A DNA stretch of 64,000 bases, from NCBI GenBank assembly GCA_021151585.1, contig JAGKWX010000001.1:62001-126000 (forward strand), written 5' to 3'. Shown piece after piece: positions 9,888 to 18,254 of this stretch. Below the pieces are notes generated by a model. That model saw only the letters and a list, made by a program, of their open reading frames with translations, was not told the origin of the DNA and ran no database searches. Made by a program: the position numbers and the translations under genes. The DNA comes from Alphaproteobacteria bacterium. GTDB taxonomy: Bacteria > Pseudomonadota > Gammaproteobacteria > JAGOUN01. Within the stretch, counting starts at the first letter, position 1; each line of letters starts with the position of its first letter.

Positions 9888-10178
9888 ATGGATAATCAAG
9901 AGCACTCAACTAGAATAGTTACAGTACGCGGCCTTATCGCTGCACCTGCATCTAACGATGATGACACATCAACTCAGGCAACTGAGCTTGATGATGATGT
10001 ACTTACTAGCACACAAACCACCCGACCTGAAACACCGCTGGAGCAAATCGAAGAACCCCCCTCGGTTGAAACGACTTCTCCACAAAACTCACAGAATTAT
10101 ACCCTATTTTCACCGCCTACTGCTGCAGTGGCAAGTAATGATAAACCTGATGAAACACCTTCTCCAGCTCAAAACTAG
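9888..10178 (+). CDS. Small acidic, predicted disordered hypothetical protein
   Basis: This 96-residue protein is built almost entirely from Asp, Glu, Thr, Ser, Pro, Asn and Gln. It has blocks such as NDDDTSTQATELDDD and TTRPETPLEQIEEPPS and a proline-rich C-terminus. It has no Cys, no Trp, no signal peptide and no hydrophobic segment, so it is likely disordered. I recognise no family. It stands alone between divergent thrS and sspB. No strong Shine-Dalgarno is visible before the ATG. An overlapping frame (9958-10188) is also open but less regular in composition. The gene may be a lineage-specific orphan or not translated. Confidence 0.45.
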   Translation: MDNQEHSTRIVTVRGLIAAPASNDDDTSTQATELDDDVLTSTQTTRPETPLEQIEEPPSVETTSPQNSQNYTLFSPPTAAVASNDKPDETPSPAQN

Positions 10179-10318
10179 GGCATGCTGACACTATGTGTTA
10201 GAATTATATCCATTAGACACGTAGAAACTGTAGCGACTATGTCATACCGGCGCAAGCTGAGATGACGCAGCCCGTGGTTAAATTTGGAAAATGAAATATC
10301 GAGGGTTGTTAATCAGGA

Positions 10319-10744
10319 TTACTTGACAACACGCAAAAAAGGCGCGCCGTTAGCACCACCACCTGAGCCATCACCATCACCTCCTTCAAAATGCGAACGC
10401 GGCATAGGCTGCATAACAGGATGATCATAATCTTCATCTGCTATATCAAAGAGTTTTCCTTCGCCATTTTCTTTAGCATAAATAGATAACACTGCTATCA
10501 TAGGCACATAAATATCATGTGTGACGCCAGAAAACTGGGCTCGAAATGATAAATAAGAACGATGAAAAGTAAGATCTCTAATAGCGATGGGCGCGGCACT
10601 CAGGACTATTTGACCATCGTGAATGTACTCTTTAGGCACATCGACATACTCTACCGTTGCATCAACAACAATATAAGGAGTGCAGCCACTATCAACTATC
10701 CACTTATAATAAGCTTCTACAACATAAGCTTTCATGGGCAACAT
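10319..10744 (-). CDS. sspB: ClpXP specificity-enhancing factor SspB
   Basis: This 141-residue adaptor tethers ssrA-tagged proteins to ClpXP. The Sm-like substrate-binding domain is recognisable (PYIVVDATVEYVDVPKEY, DGQIVLSAAPIAI, AVLSIYAKENGEG). A flexible Gly/Asp-rich linker leads to the C-terminal tail PFLRVVK, the conserved ClpX-docking motif. It starts 2 bp after sspA, with GAGGGA ahead of the ATG, giving the usual sspA-sspB operon. It is slightly shorter than the E. coli protein because the linker is short. Confidence 0.95.
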   Translation of the reverse strand: MLPMKAYVVEAYYKWIVDSGCTPYIVVDATVEYVDVPKEYIHDGQIVLSAAPIAIRDLTFHRSYLSFRAQFSGVTHDIYVPMIAVLSIYAKENGEGKLFDIADEDYDHPVMQPMPRSHFEGGDGDGSGGGANGAPFLRVVK

Positions 10745-10746
10745 GG

Positions 10747-11382
10747 TTAATCCCTCAATTCATGCTCTTTTTCTGTTAAACTGGCCAAGAACGATTCTCT
10801 CTCAAAAATTTTCTTCATATAAGAAAGAATAGGCTTAGATTTTACAGGAGACAATTCAATACCCATGCGCTCAAGTCGCCATAACAAAGGTGCTACCACG
10901 CAATCAATCAAGGAAAAATCATCGCTTAAAAAATAAGGAGATTCATCAAATACTTTAGCCACAGCCAGTAAACTTTGGCGCAATTCTTCACGCGCCTGCT
11001 CAATCTGAGCAGTAGATGAACTAGCAGATAGAATAACGTGAGCAGCCTGATACCATTCTTTTTCAATACGACACATCATGAGACGCGCGCGTGCACGCGC
11101 CACAGGATAAATAGGCAACAAAGGCGGATGTGGAAAGCGTTCGTCAAGATATTCTAAAATAACAGAGCTGTTAAATAAAACAAGATCTCTATCGACTAAA
11201 GTTGGCAAAGTGCCGTATGGGTTTAGTTCGGCAAGGGTTTCAGGGGCATCATCTGGTTTAACAAAAACGTAATCAACCGCGACACCCTTCTCTGCTAAAA
11301 CAATACGAACTTGATGACCATAAAGATCATTAGGTCCTGTATAAAGCGTCATAACAGAGCGTCTATTTGCTACCATTGCCAT
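10747..11382 (-). CDS. sspA: Stringent starvation protein A
   Basis: This 211-residue GST-fold protein binds RNA polymerase and modulates transcription in starvation and acid stress. It retains the N-terminal thioredoxin-like half (LYTGPNDLYGHQVRIVLAEK, then NPYGTLPTLVDRDL), the signature YLDERFPHPPLLP and the C-terminal helical half ending FLASLTEKEHELRD. The ATG at 11382 has an excellent GGAGG six bases upstream. The order rplM-rpsI-sspA-sspB is the conserved gammaproteobacterial one. In intracellular gammaproteobacteria SspA-type proteins can regulate virulence genes, but nothing here shows that directly. Confidence 0.95.
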   Translation of the reverse strand: MAMVANRRSVMTLYTGPNDLYGHQVRIVLAEKGVAVDYVFVKPDDAPETLAELNPYGTLPTLVDRDLVLFNSSVILEYLDERFPHPPLLPIYPVARARARLMMCRIEKEWYQAAHVILSASSSTAQIEQAREELRQSLLAVAKVFDESPYFLSDDFSLIDCVVAPLLWRLERMGIELSPVKSKPILSYMKKIFERESFLASLTEKEHELRD

Positions 11383-11430
11383 AAAAAACCTCCATAACTA
11401 AACCAAATGGCTTTCCCAGTAAAATAGGCT

Positions 11431-11856
11431 TTAACGTTTTGAGTATTGAGGACGTTTTCTTGCTTTACGCAAACCAACTTTTTTACGCTCAACAGAACGT
11501 GGATCACGAGTAACAAAACCAGCAGCTCTAAGGCTTTTACGGAAAGTTGTTAGTGACTCAGCATCAGATTTAACGCCTTCTTCATCGTAAGCGATTAAGG
11601 CACGAGAAATACCGTGACGGATAGCGCCAGCTTGTCCTGTGCTGCCACCACCTTTAACAGTAACCAGTACGTCAAAACCAGTCGCCATATCAACAACAAG
11701 CAAAGGTGATGTCACTAACATGCGCGATGTAGCTCTATCAAAATACTCATCTAAAGAACGGCCATTAATTATGATTTTACCTGTTCCTCGACGAATAAAC
11801 ACACGAGCAATAGACTCTTTACGTCTACCTGTACCAATATATTGCTTTACTGTCAT
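11431..11856 (-). CDS. rpsI: 30S ribosomal protein S9 with an 11-residue insertion
   Basis: The protein is identified by [37 protein letters not shown] and the C-terminal [17 protein letters not shown] tail, which reaches the P-site tRNA. It is 141 residues long, against about 130 in E. coli. Most of the excess is one insertion around residues 93-104 ([12 protein letters not shown]) between the YDE and [10 protein letters not shown] segments. It starts 3 bp after rplM and is cotranscribed with it. Confidence 0.97.
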   Translation of the reverse strand: MTVKQYIGTGRRKESIARVFIRRGTGKIIINGRSLDEYFDRATSRMLVTSPLLVVDMATGFDVLVTVKGGGSTGQAGAIRHGISRALIAYDEEGVKSDAESLTTFRKSLRAAGFVTRDPRSVERKKVGLRKARKRPQYSKR

Positions 11857-11859
11857 TTA

Positions 11860-12300
11860 TCAAACCTTATCTTCAAAGTTAATTACTTGTGGCTGCTGCG
11901 CTCCATGCGGATGCTCGCTACCGACATACACTTTCAATTTTTTAAACATAGCTCGCCCCAAAGGATTCTTCGGCAACATACCTTTAACAGCGTGCTCAAT
12001 CACTTTAACCGGGCTCTTAGCTAACATTTTTTCTAGGCTAACTTCTTTCAAGCCGCCTGGGAAACCGGTATGGCTGTAATAAATCTTATCTGACATTTTT
12101 TTGCCGGTTACCGCTATTTTTTCAGCGTTAACGACAACGATATAATCGCCAGTATCAACATGTGGTGTGTAGATTGCTTTATGCTTTCCACGCAAATATT
12201 TAGCTACCTGCGATGCGAAACGCCCTAAAGTCTGCTCTGAAGCATCAGCGAGATACCACTGATGGCTTACTGCTTGTGCTTTTGCACTAAAAGTTTTCAT
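11860..12300 (-). CDS. rplM: 50S ribosomal protein L13
   Basis: This is a 146-residue protein when started at [17 protein letters not shown], the family's normal N-terminus; an in-frame start five codons upstream is less likely. It has [34 protein letters not shown] and [18 protein letters not shown]. It is an early-assembly 50S protein. A clear promoter lies 52 bases upstream. Confidence 0.97.
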   Translation of the reverse strand: MKTFSAKAQAVSHQWYLADASEQTLGRFASQVAKYLRGKHKAIYTPHVDTGDYIVVVNAEKIAVTGKKMSDKIYYSHTGFPGGLKEVSLEKMLAKSPVKVIEHAVKGMLPKNPLGRAMFKKLKVYVGSEHPHGAQQPQVINFEDKV

Positions 12301-12351
12301 TAAATCTTGCTCCAAGACAAAATATTATTGAGATTCAAAAATGAGCCTGAA

Positions 12352-12380
12352 ATTCTACATAAAAAATCGCGAACAAGCAA
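12352..12380 (-). promoter_or_regulatory. rplM: Predicted sigma-70 promoter of rplM-rpsI
   Basis: On the minus strand TTGCTT (12375-12380) and TAGAAT (12352-12357) are spaced by 17 bp, leaving a leader of about 45 bases. Confidence 0.6.
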
Positions 12381-12453
12381 GTCCTATAAACAATGACTAG
12401 AAAAAAGCCTGATCGAGCAGCGCTAAATTGCCGCAGAAAATCTGTGATTCTGT

Positions 12454-12481
12454 AAAAAAACCTAAAATATAAGGTTTTTTT
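12454..12481. terminator. Bidirectional terminator-like hairpin between divergent genes
   Basis: AAAAAAACCT (12454-12463) pairs perfectly with AGGTTTTTTT (12472-12481) around an 8-nt loop, giving a T-run on both strands. It lies between divergently transcribed rplM and the HU-like gene, where no known transcript needs to end. Confidence 0.5.
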
Positions 12482-12495
12482 GAAAAAAAGCATTC

Positions 12496-12515
12496 GCATA
12501 AATTTAAATTTATGC
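12496..12515. promoter_or_regulatory. Perfect 20-bp AT-rich palindrome upstream of HU-like gene
   Basis: GCATAAATTT is followed directly by its reverse complement AAATTTATGC. It lies 64 bp before the HU-like start. A TTGAAA at 12480-12485 would place a weak -10 inside the palindrome. It is a candidate operator; as RNA it would be a hairpin followed by TATTTTTC. Confidence 0.45.
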
Positions 12516-12578
12516 TATTTTTCAAGAGGTAATTTACATTTTTATCATTAATTAACCTTATATTCGAGAGGGACAGGC

Positions 12579-12965
12579 ATGACAGTAAAGAAAACACGGA
12601 CAGCCGCTACTAAACCAGCAGCTAAGAAAGCCGCTCCGGCAAAAAAATCATTTAGCGTCAAAGAACCATTGACTAAAACTCAAATTTTAGCGCACATATC
12701 TGAAACAGCCAGCTTGACAAAAAAACAAGTAGTAGCCGTATTAGACACTTTAAGCTCATTGATTGAAGCTTCAATCAAATCAAAAGGACCAGGCGCGTTT
12801 ACACTGCCAGGCGTTTTGAAAATTAATGTTGTTAAAAAACCTGCCAAAAAGGCTCGTAAAGGTAAAAACCCTTTCACAGGCGAAGAAGTTATGTTTAAAG
12901 CTAAGCCAGCTCATAACGTGGTCAAAATTCGCGCATTGAAAAAATTAAAAGAAATGGCGGCTTAA
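12579..12965 (+). CDS. HU-family DNA-binding protein with lysine/alanine-rich N-terminal tail
   Basis: This is a 128-residue protein. Residues 1-30 are a histone-H1-like basic tail (TRTAATKPAAKKAAPAKK). An HU/IHF-type domain follows (LTKTQILAHISETASLTKKQ, VLDTLSSLIEASI, PGAFTLPGVLKI, the arm GKNPFTGEEVMFKAKPAH and VKIRALKKLKEM). It probably compacts or organises the nucleoid; the tail could add non-specific DNA binding. The ATG is preceded by GAGAGGGACAGGC. It is monocistronic, with a strong terminator 15 bases after the stop. Confidence 0.9.
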   Translation: MTVKKTRTAATKPAAKKAAPAKKSFSVKEPLTKTQILAHISETASLTKKQVVAVLDTLSSLIEASIKSKGPGAFTLPGVLKINVVKKPAKKARKGKNPFTGEEVMFKAKPAHNVVKIRALKKLKEMAA

Positions 12966-12980
12966 TGTTCGTTTAGATTT

Positions 12981-13003
12981 AAAGGGCCCACGGGCCCTTT
13001 ATT
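12981..13003. terminator. Terminator between the HU-like gene and folD
   Basis: AAAGGGCCC-(ACG)-GGGCCCTTT is a 9-bp perfect stem followed on the plus strand by ATTATTTATTT. On the minus strand the stem ends in an AT-rich tail, so it may also serve folD, which converges on it. Confidence 0.8.
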
Positions 13004-13012
13004 ATTTATTTA

Positions 13013-13867
13013 CTACTTACGCCACTCCATCGCCAGCAAAGTATTTTGCATCAGCATAGCAACAGTCATGGGACCAACGCCCCCTGGAACCGGCGTAATC
13101 CATTTTGCACGCTGTTGCGCAGACGCAAAATCAATATCACCTACCAATCGCCCAGAAGGCAAACGTGTAATACCAACGTCGACAATAATCGCCCCCTCTT
13201 TTAACCACTCACCCCTAATAAATTCAGGTTTACCTACGGCACTCACAACGATATCTGCGCCCTTAAGATACTTGATCAAATCACGTGTATTACTGTGACA
13301 AATGCTGACGGTCGCGCCAGCAAGCAATAATTCCAAAGCCATTGGGCGCCCAACGATATTAGAACTACCGACAACTACCGCATCTAAATTTTTGTAATCA
13401 CACGCTACAGAGTCTAATAAAGCCATCACACCCAACGGTGTGCAAGGGCGAATCATTGGTCGGCGCTGAGCTAAACGACCAATGTTATAGGGATGGAATC
13501 CATCCACATCCTTAGCAGGATCTATCGCCTCCAATAAATCATCAGCATTAAGATGAGCCGGCAGAGGCAATTGCAGCAAAATGCCATCAACGGCAATATT
13601 TTGATTTAATTCTCGAAGTAAATTTAATAATTCCATCTGCGTTATAGTCGATGGCAACGCATATTTTTGCGACTCAATACCTACCTCATCACAAGCAACT
13701 TGCTTATGCGCAACATAAATTTGTGACGCGCAATCATCGCCAACAATAATCACTGCCAAAACAGGCGCCCGACCAAGACGGGATTTTATACCGATAACTT
13801 TGCATGCGATTTGCTGTCGCAAACTTGCTGCAAGTTTTTTTCCATCAAGAATATTATTCAACGTCAA
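13013..13867 (-). CDS. folD: Methylenetetrahydrofolate dehydrogenase / cyclohydrolase
   Basis: This 284-residue bifunctional enzyme interconverts 5,10-methylene-, methenyl- and 10-formyl-tetrahydrofolate. It has the active-site YVAHK segment with the catalytic lysine, [20 protein letters not shown], the NADP-binding [14 protein letters not shown] and [13 protein letters not shown]. The start is a TTG overlapping the mltD stop (TTGA). The leading residues [13 protein letters not shown] fit the family. No strong Shine-Dalgarno is visible, so translation may be coupled to mltD. Confidence 0.96.
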   Translation of the reverse strand: MTLNNILDGKKLAASLRQQIACKVIGIKSRLGRAPVLAVIIVGDDCASQIYVAHKQVACDEVGIESQKYALPSTITQMELLNLLRELNQNIAVDGILLQLPLPAHLNADDLLEAIDPAKDVDGFHPYNIGRLAQRRPMIRPCTPLGVMALLDSVACDYKNLDAVVVGSSNIVGRPMALELLLAGATVSICHSNTRDLIKYLKGADIVVSAVGKPEFIRGEWLKEGAIIVDVGITRLPSGRLVGDIDFASAQQRAKWITPVPGGVGPMTVAMLMQNTLLAMEWRK

Positions 13868-15471
13868 TCTGCCAATGGTTGATAAATAACTAATCTTTCT
13901 TTCGGTTGCAAAACTGTACGCGACAGCAAAGACGGATTCCAGCGCTGAATATCCTTGACAGTAACCCCGAAACGTAAAGCGATCTTAGTTAAACTATCGT
14001 TTTTTTGTACGACATAACGAACTTGTTGTGTTTTGGTTTTTTCCACACTTGCATGTATCGTCATTAAAGGCGGAATATTTAATCTCTGCCCAACTTTCAA
14101 TACATTATCATTAAGGTGATTATACTCACGTAAAGTTTGCCATGGAATATTTAATGTCTGGGCAATACTAGACAATGTATCGCCTTGACGCACGGTATAA
14201 ATCGCTACGGCATCAGTGTTTTCCGCATGAGTCATTGTGCCATGGCGTGTTACTAACGCACCCTCTTCAAGCGAAACCGCATCAGCGGACTTGGTCGAAA
14301 GCGCCGCTGAAGCAGATGATGCTTCATGTATTTGGACATGCGAAACAGTATTCGGAATAAAAATAATATCGCCAACACGAATCATCGTCGTATCAAGCTT
14401 ATTAACCTGCTGAAGAACCGCCATAGTCGTATTATATTTCAATGCGATTTTATTTAACGTATCGCCTGATTTTACATCATAACGCTCCCACGTGACGCGA
14501 TTTCCCTGAGGCAGTAAAGCCAAACCTTCACGTAAGGCTGCCTCATTTTGAATAGGCACAACCAACCTATAAGGACCATCAGGAGAAGTTGCCCAACGAT
14601 TGAAACCTGGGTTTAAATTTTTTAATTCACTTAATGATAAACCACACAATCTTGCCGCCTTAGCCAAATCAATCTGCGAGCCGACATCGACTTCAGTCAA
14701 ATAAGGCTTGTTGGGAATCGGTGGCAAGTCTAGAGGATATTTTTCAGGATGCGCAATCATTTCAGATAAAGCCAGCAGCTTAGGAATATATAATTGCGTC
14801 TGTTTACCTAAAGGTAAAGACCAAAAATCCGTAGCCTCGCCATTAGCCGCATTTTTCTTTAGTGCGTTTAAAACTGTGCCCTGACCGGCATGGTAAGCAG
14901 CAACAGTAAACATCCAATTGCCGCCAAAGAAATTTTGCAAATAAACAAGATAATCTAAAGCTGCGTTTGTTGAAGCAATCACATCACGACGACCATCGTA
15001 CCACCAATTTTGTTTTAAGCCAAAATCAGTTGCTGTCGCCGGCATCATTTGCCACAAGCCTGATGCGCCGGAAGTTGAATATGCAAATGGATCATAAGCG
15101 CTTTCATTAAAAGGCAATAATGAAAACTCCAAAGGCAAACCACGCTTTTGCACTTGCGTGATAATATAATACATATACGGGCGAGCATTATTCGCCGCAG
15201 CTCGCAAATATTTACGGTGTGCCATGTACCATGCTATCTGCTCTTTAACTTCTGGGCGCTCGGCCTGATGATTCAGCGCAAACTCATGCTGCAGCACCTT
15301 CCAAATATCATCATTGGCGCTAAAAGTTTGAGAATTCTTATGAGACGCCGAGTGAGAGTAGACAACCTTGTATTCTGCGGTTGCAACTGGAGAAAATGAC
15401 AAACCTAGAATGAGGCACAAAACTACCCAAGCACAGCAACTTATTCTGTTAATGACGGCTTTTTTATGCAC
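13864..15471 (-). CDS. mltD: Membrane-bound lytic murein transglycosylase D with three LysM domains
   Basis: This 535-residue exported enzyme has a GTG start preceded by GAGGA and an N-terminal signal segment with a cleavage-like PVATA site. A family-1D lytic transglycosylase domain (about 100-250) has the catalytic Glu in [12 protein letters not shown], then [13 protein letters not shown] and [10 protein letters not shown]. Three C-terminal LysM repeats follow ([45 protein letters not shown]). It cleaves peptidoglycan to 1,6-anhydro-muropeptides, the substrates later handled by AmpD (at 35 kb). In E. coli gloB and yafS lie next to mltD; here the YafS-like gene is present and gloB is absent. 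Confidence 0.96.
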   Translation of the reverse strand: MHKKAVINRISCCAWVVLCLILGLSFSPVATAEYKVVYSHSASHKNSQTFSANDDIWKVLQHEFALNHQAERPEVKEQIAWYMAHRKYLRAAANNARPYMYYIITQVQKRGLPLEFSLLPFNESAYDPFAYSTSGASGLWQMMPATATDFGLKQNWWYDGRRDVIASTNAALDYLVYLQNFFGGNWMFTVAAYHAGQGTVLNALKKNAANGEATDFWSLPLGKQTQLYIPKLLALSEMIAHPEKYPLDLPPIPNKPYLTEVDVGSQIDLAKAARLCGLSLSELKNLNPGFNRWATSPDGPYRLVVPIQNEAALREGLALLPQGNRVTWERYDVKSGDTLNKIALKYNTTMAVLQQVNKLDTTMIRVGDIIFIPNTVSHVQIHEASSASAALSTKSADAVSLEEGALVTRHGTMTHAENTDAVAIYTVRQGDTLSSIAQTLNIPWQTLREYNHLNDNVLKVGQRLNIPPLMTIHASVEKTKTQQVRYVVQKNDSLTKIALRFGVTVKDIQRWNPSLLSRTVLQPKERLVIYQPLAD

Positions 15472-15629
15472 GCTCTCTAATCCTCATCTAGCTCACTGCA
15501 AAAACAATATAAATATTTCGAAATGCGCAGTAACTAGATATACTTATACGGTCCGAAAATATAAATGATTTGGAGCAAGAAGTACAGCGATTCAAGCACT
15601 TAAGGCGCAAACACCTAACAAGGGACATT

Positions 15630-16289
15630 ATGATGACTAAACAATATTTTTCACCGAATATGTCTACATGTTTAAAGAAAATAGAAAAAGAATTGGTCGC
15701 AAAACTGAGCTCTGACATCGTGATTGAACACGCTCTAGTGCTTGGAAAGCCAGAACAACACAGCTTACTGCAAAATTTACAGCATAAGCACGGCCATATC
15801 TTGTGCGAGCATTACTCTACTGAGCCCACCCAGCCGACGCATACTTGCCTAGGGAAATTTACAGACTTACCCTACGCTCCTGAATCGATAGATCTCATCA
15901 TTTTGGCTCACAATCTTGAATCCGCAAGCGACCCCAAAGCCATAATCGAAGAAGCTGCAGAATGCTTATCGCCCAGAGGGACATTAATTATTTTTTTGCG
16001 ACGGCCATGCGCAACTAACATAACACCATTGTTAACAAGCACTGGGCTCACACTGACAAAAAAAAGACATTTCTTCTCTATCATTAGACATCTGACAGAA
16101 CATCGATGGACGAACCTATGCGACCGCATGTTAGCGCTCTATTTACCCTTTTTATGCTACAACACCTACCTGGTAGCTAAAAAAATCACGCTATGCAAGA
16201 CCAAGCATTGCCTACAAGCAGACACAGCCCCAGTTTTTTCTTTTGGGATAAACACACAATGCGCAGCGCGCACGAGAAACACATCATGA
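15630..16289 (+). CDS. YafS-like SAM-dependent methyltransferase-fold protein, degenerate
   Basis: The second half of a class I methyltransferase fold is visible: [20 protein letters not shown] (motif II/III region) and [20 protein letters not shown] (post-motif strand). The position where a GxGxG SAM motif is expected reads ALVLGKPEQ, so cofactor binding is doubtful. The place between mltD and rnhA-dnaQ matches E. coli yafS. The ATG at 15630 has AAGGGA nine bases upstream; a TTG at 15570 is in frame but less likely. It overlaps rnhA by 4 bp (ATGA), so the two are coupled. The length is 219 residues. Confidence 0.75.
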   Translation: MMTKQYFSPNMSTCLKKIEKELVAKLSSDIVIEHALVLGKPEQHSLLQNLQHKHGHILCEHYSTEPTQPTHTCLGKFTDLPYAPESIDLIILAHNLESASDPKAIIEEAAECLSPRGTLIIFLRRPCATNITPLLTSTGLTLTKKRHFFSIIRHLTEHRWTNLCDRMLALYLPFLCYNTYLVAKKITLCKTKHCLQADTAPVFSFGINTQCAARTRNTS

Positions 16290-16717
16290 CTACTGTTCAC
16301 ATTTATACTGACGGCGCTTGTCGCGGCAACCCAGGCCCTGGCGGCTGGGGTGCGTTACTAATACACAATCATGCGCGCAAAGAACTCTACGGCGGCGAAA
16401 CATTAACCACCAATAATCGCATGGAACTGTTAGCCGTTATTAAAGCCTTAGAAGCCTTAAATAAGACCTGCCACGTCATACTAACATCTGATTCCAAATA
16501 TGTGTTACAGGGCATAACAACATGGTTAAGCGACTGGAAAAAGCGCGGCTGGAAAACTGCCAGTAAACAAGCGGTAAAAAACCAAGACTTGTGGCAACGT
16601 CTCGACGAACTAAACAGACAACACACCATTGAATGGCATTGGGTAAAAGGCCATAATGGCCATCCAGAAAACGAGCTAGCCGATCAACTAGCAAATAAGG
16701 CGATTGACGAATTATGA
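16286..16717 (+). CDS. rnhA: Ribonuclease HI
   Basis: This is a 143-residue protein starting at [20 protein letters not shown]; upstream in-frame starts would add an unrelated 31-residue tail that belongs to the preceding gene. The catalytic residues are all present: Asp in [11 protein letters not shown], Glu in NNRMELLAV, Asp in LTSDSKYV, His in KGHNGHPEN and Asp in LADQLAN. It removes RNA from RNA-DNA hybrids. It overlaps dnaQ by 4 bp, giving a three-gene coupled operon with the methyltransferase-like gene. Confidence 0.97.
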   Translation: MTTVHIYTDGACRGNPGPGGWGALLIHNHARKELYGGETLTTNNRMELLAVIKALEALNKTCHVILTSDSKYVLQGITTWLSDWKKRGWKTASKQAVKNQDLWQRLDELNRQHTIEWHWVKGHNGHPENELADQLANKAIDEL

Positions 16718-17436
16718 CACGACAAATTGTGCTTGATACAGAAACCACCGGCCTTAAACCAGAAGAAGGCCATCGCATTATTGAAATTGGCGCAATAGAG
16801 ATTATCGATAGACAATTTACAAAAAATGATAGACATATTTATATCAACCCTGAACGACCGATTGATGAAGGCGCCTTCAAAGTTCATGGAATTAGCACAG
16901 AATTTTTAAGCGATAAACCGCTGTTTGCACATATTGCTGAAGATTTTTTAAATTATATTCAAGGTGCAGAACTTATTATCCACAACGCTCCTTTTGACTT
17001 AAATTTTTTGGATCATGAATTTCGTTGGCTAAATAGAAATTATCCGAAAATTCATCAAATATGCGCCATAACTGACACCCTTGCGATGGCGCGAAAACGC
17101 CATGCGGGACAACGCAATTCCTTGGATGCTTTATGCAAACGTTACGATATCAGTAACGCGCATCGGCAATTGCACGGAGCACGTCTTGACGCACTGCTAC
17201 TCGCAGAAGTTTTTTTACGCATGACCGGCGGGCAAAACAGTTTATTTGAAAACATAATAGCAACTTCAGAAACCAGCTCAGATCGAGAAACACGGCAAAG
17301 CAGCAACAAACAACACAACGATTTGTGTGTCATTCTTGCCAACACAGAAGAAGAACTGGCTCACAATAATTATCTAGAAAACATGAAAAAAAAAGGCGCC
17401 TGTTTATGGCAAGAAACCCTAGATTTAATGAAATAA
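16714..17436 (+). CDS. dnaQ: DNA polymerase III epsilon subunit (proofreading exonuclease)
   Basis: This 240-residue DEDDh exonuclease has Asp8 and Glu10 in VLDTETTGL, Asp95 in [11 protein letters not shown], and His154 and Asp159 in [16 protein letters not shown]. Just after the nuclease domain, QNSLF (174-178) matches the beta-clamp-binding pentapeptide. The C-terminal tail that contacts the alpha subunit is present. It overlaps rnhA by 4 bp. Its 3' end overlaps the convergent HAD gene by 12 bp. Confidence 0.97.
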   Translation: MTRQIVLDTETTGLKPEEGHRIIEIGAIEIIDRQFTKNDRHIYINPERPIDEGAFKVHGISTEFLSDKPLFAHIAEDFLNYIQGAELIIHNAPFDLNFLDHEFRWLNRNYPKIHQICAITDTLAMARKRHAGQRNSLDALCKRYDISNAHRQLHGARLDALLLAEVFLRMTGGQNSLFENIIATSETSSDRETRQSSNKQHNDLCVILANTEEELAHNNYLENMKKKGACLWQETLDLMK

Positions 17437-17973
17437 AAAACGCTCTATCGCCCTTAAAGTCATAAACACAGCTTCTCGAAAAAAATTTTTCGAACAAGAA
17501 ATATAAGGCTGCTCAATAATAATGCATTTCGTTTTTGCCAAAATAGATGCCAAGCCACCCGTCAATAAACGATCATCAATTAACATCACTTCTCGTGCAT
17601 GGTAATTTTTCTGGGCAATAATTTTCTCCAAACCATCGGGATAAGGTTTTTTCTTCGCGATGACAAAAGAAATGTCGGGGAAATCACGAGCAAAAAAATC
17701 TTGACGCTCTTGCTTTGGTTTGTTAGATAAAATGTAAACATGCTCACCAAAAATAATTTTAATATTACGCAAAACATCATAAACATCTTGATGAATTTCC
17801 AACTCATCATCCGCGGCTAAAACACCATCAAAATCTAATACGATAGCGCGAATACCTGATTGATTTAATTTTAACCAATCAATTGAGGTAATATTTTTTT
17901 CGAACGGCAAGGCTTGTAATGCATAACGATACTTTACCGCCTGCTTTATAGAAAAAAGGATTCTCTTAATCAT
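17425..17973 (-). CDS. HAD-superfamily hydrolase, YqeG-like (subfamily IIIA)
   Basis: This is a 182-residue protein with the HAD motifs in order: the nucleophile motif VLDFDGVLA, YILSNKPK (motif II Ser), the lysine in AKKKPYPDGLEK, and MLIDDRLLTGGLAS (motif IV). The early lysine-rich stretch and length fit the YqeG-type phosphatases. The substrate is unknown. It is followed downstream only by convergent dnaQ. Upstream, tusE starts 11 bp away on the same strand, so yccA-tusE-HAD may form one transcript. Confidence 0.8.
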   Translation of the reverse strand: MIKRILFSIKQAVKYRYALQALPFEKNITSIDWLKLNQSGIRAIVLDFDGVLAADDELEIHQDVYDVLRNIKIIFGEHVYILSNKPKQERQDFFARDFPDISFVIAKKKPYPDGLEKIIAQKNYHAREVMLIDDRLLTGGLASILAKTKCIIIEQPYISCSKNFFREAVFMTLRAIERFLFH

Positions 17974-17984
17974 AAATTTTCACC

Positions 17985-18254
17985 TTAAATACAATGCGGA
18001 GGTTGTGGCAAGCCGGCAATATGGCTAATAACTCTCAACGGCTTTTCACCAAATAATTGCATAAGCTCCAACATTGTTTCAGCATGCTGACCATCACGCA
18101 ACGCTTTAATAAATGTGCGCGTTGAAGGATGGCGATGTTGCGCACAATACAGGTCACGCAATATATTAATAATTTCAACATGCCGTGACGTAAGAGTAAT
18201 ACCGCACTCCCTTGCAATATTACTCGCCACCTGGTTATCCCAATAAGACAACAA
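17985..18254 (-). CDS. tusE: TusE/DsrC-family sulfur relay protein, shortened N-terminus
   Basis: This is an 89-residue protein with ITLTSRHVEIINILRDLY and the C-terminal swinging arm GLPQPPHCI, whose penultimate Cys is the persulfide-carrying residue of TusE/DsrC. TusE accepts sulfur from TusBCD and passes it to MnmA for tRNA 2-thiouridine. The roughly 20-residue N-terminal segment seen in E. coli TusE is missing. The upstream codon in the same frame is the yccA stop (TAA), directly followed by TTG, with GGGAG six bases before it. The E. coli neighbour yccA is also conserved here. Confidence 0.85.
   Translation of the reverse strand: MLSYWDNQVASNIARECGITLTSRHVEIINILRDLYCAQHRHPSTRTFIKALRDGQHAETMLELMQLFGEKPLRVISHIAGLPQPPHCI

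Noticed and set aside
12397..12597. Minus-strand frame of 66 codons opposite the HU-like promoter
   Set aside because: Low-complexity Phe/Leu/Lys/Asn peptide from AT-rich DNA, spanning the hairpin and palindrome; no ribosome site and no family.
16193..16285. N-terminal extension of RNase HI
   Set aside because: These codons lie inside the upstream methyltransferase-like gene; RNase HI starts at the ATGA overlap at 16286.
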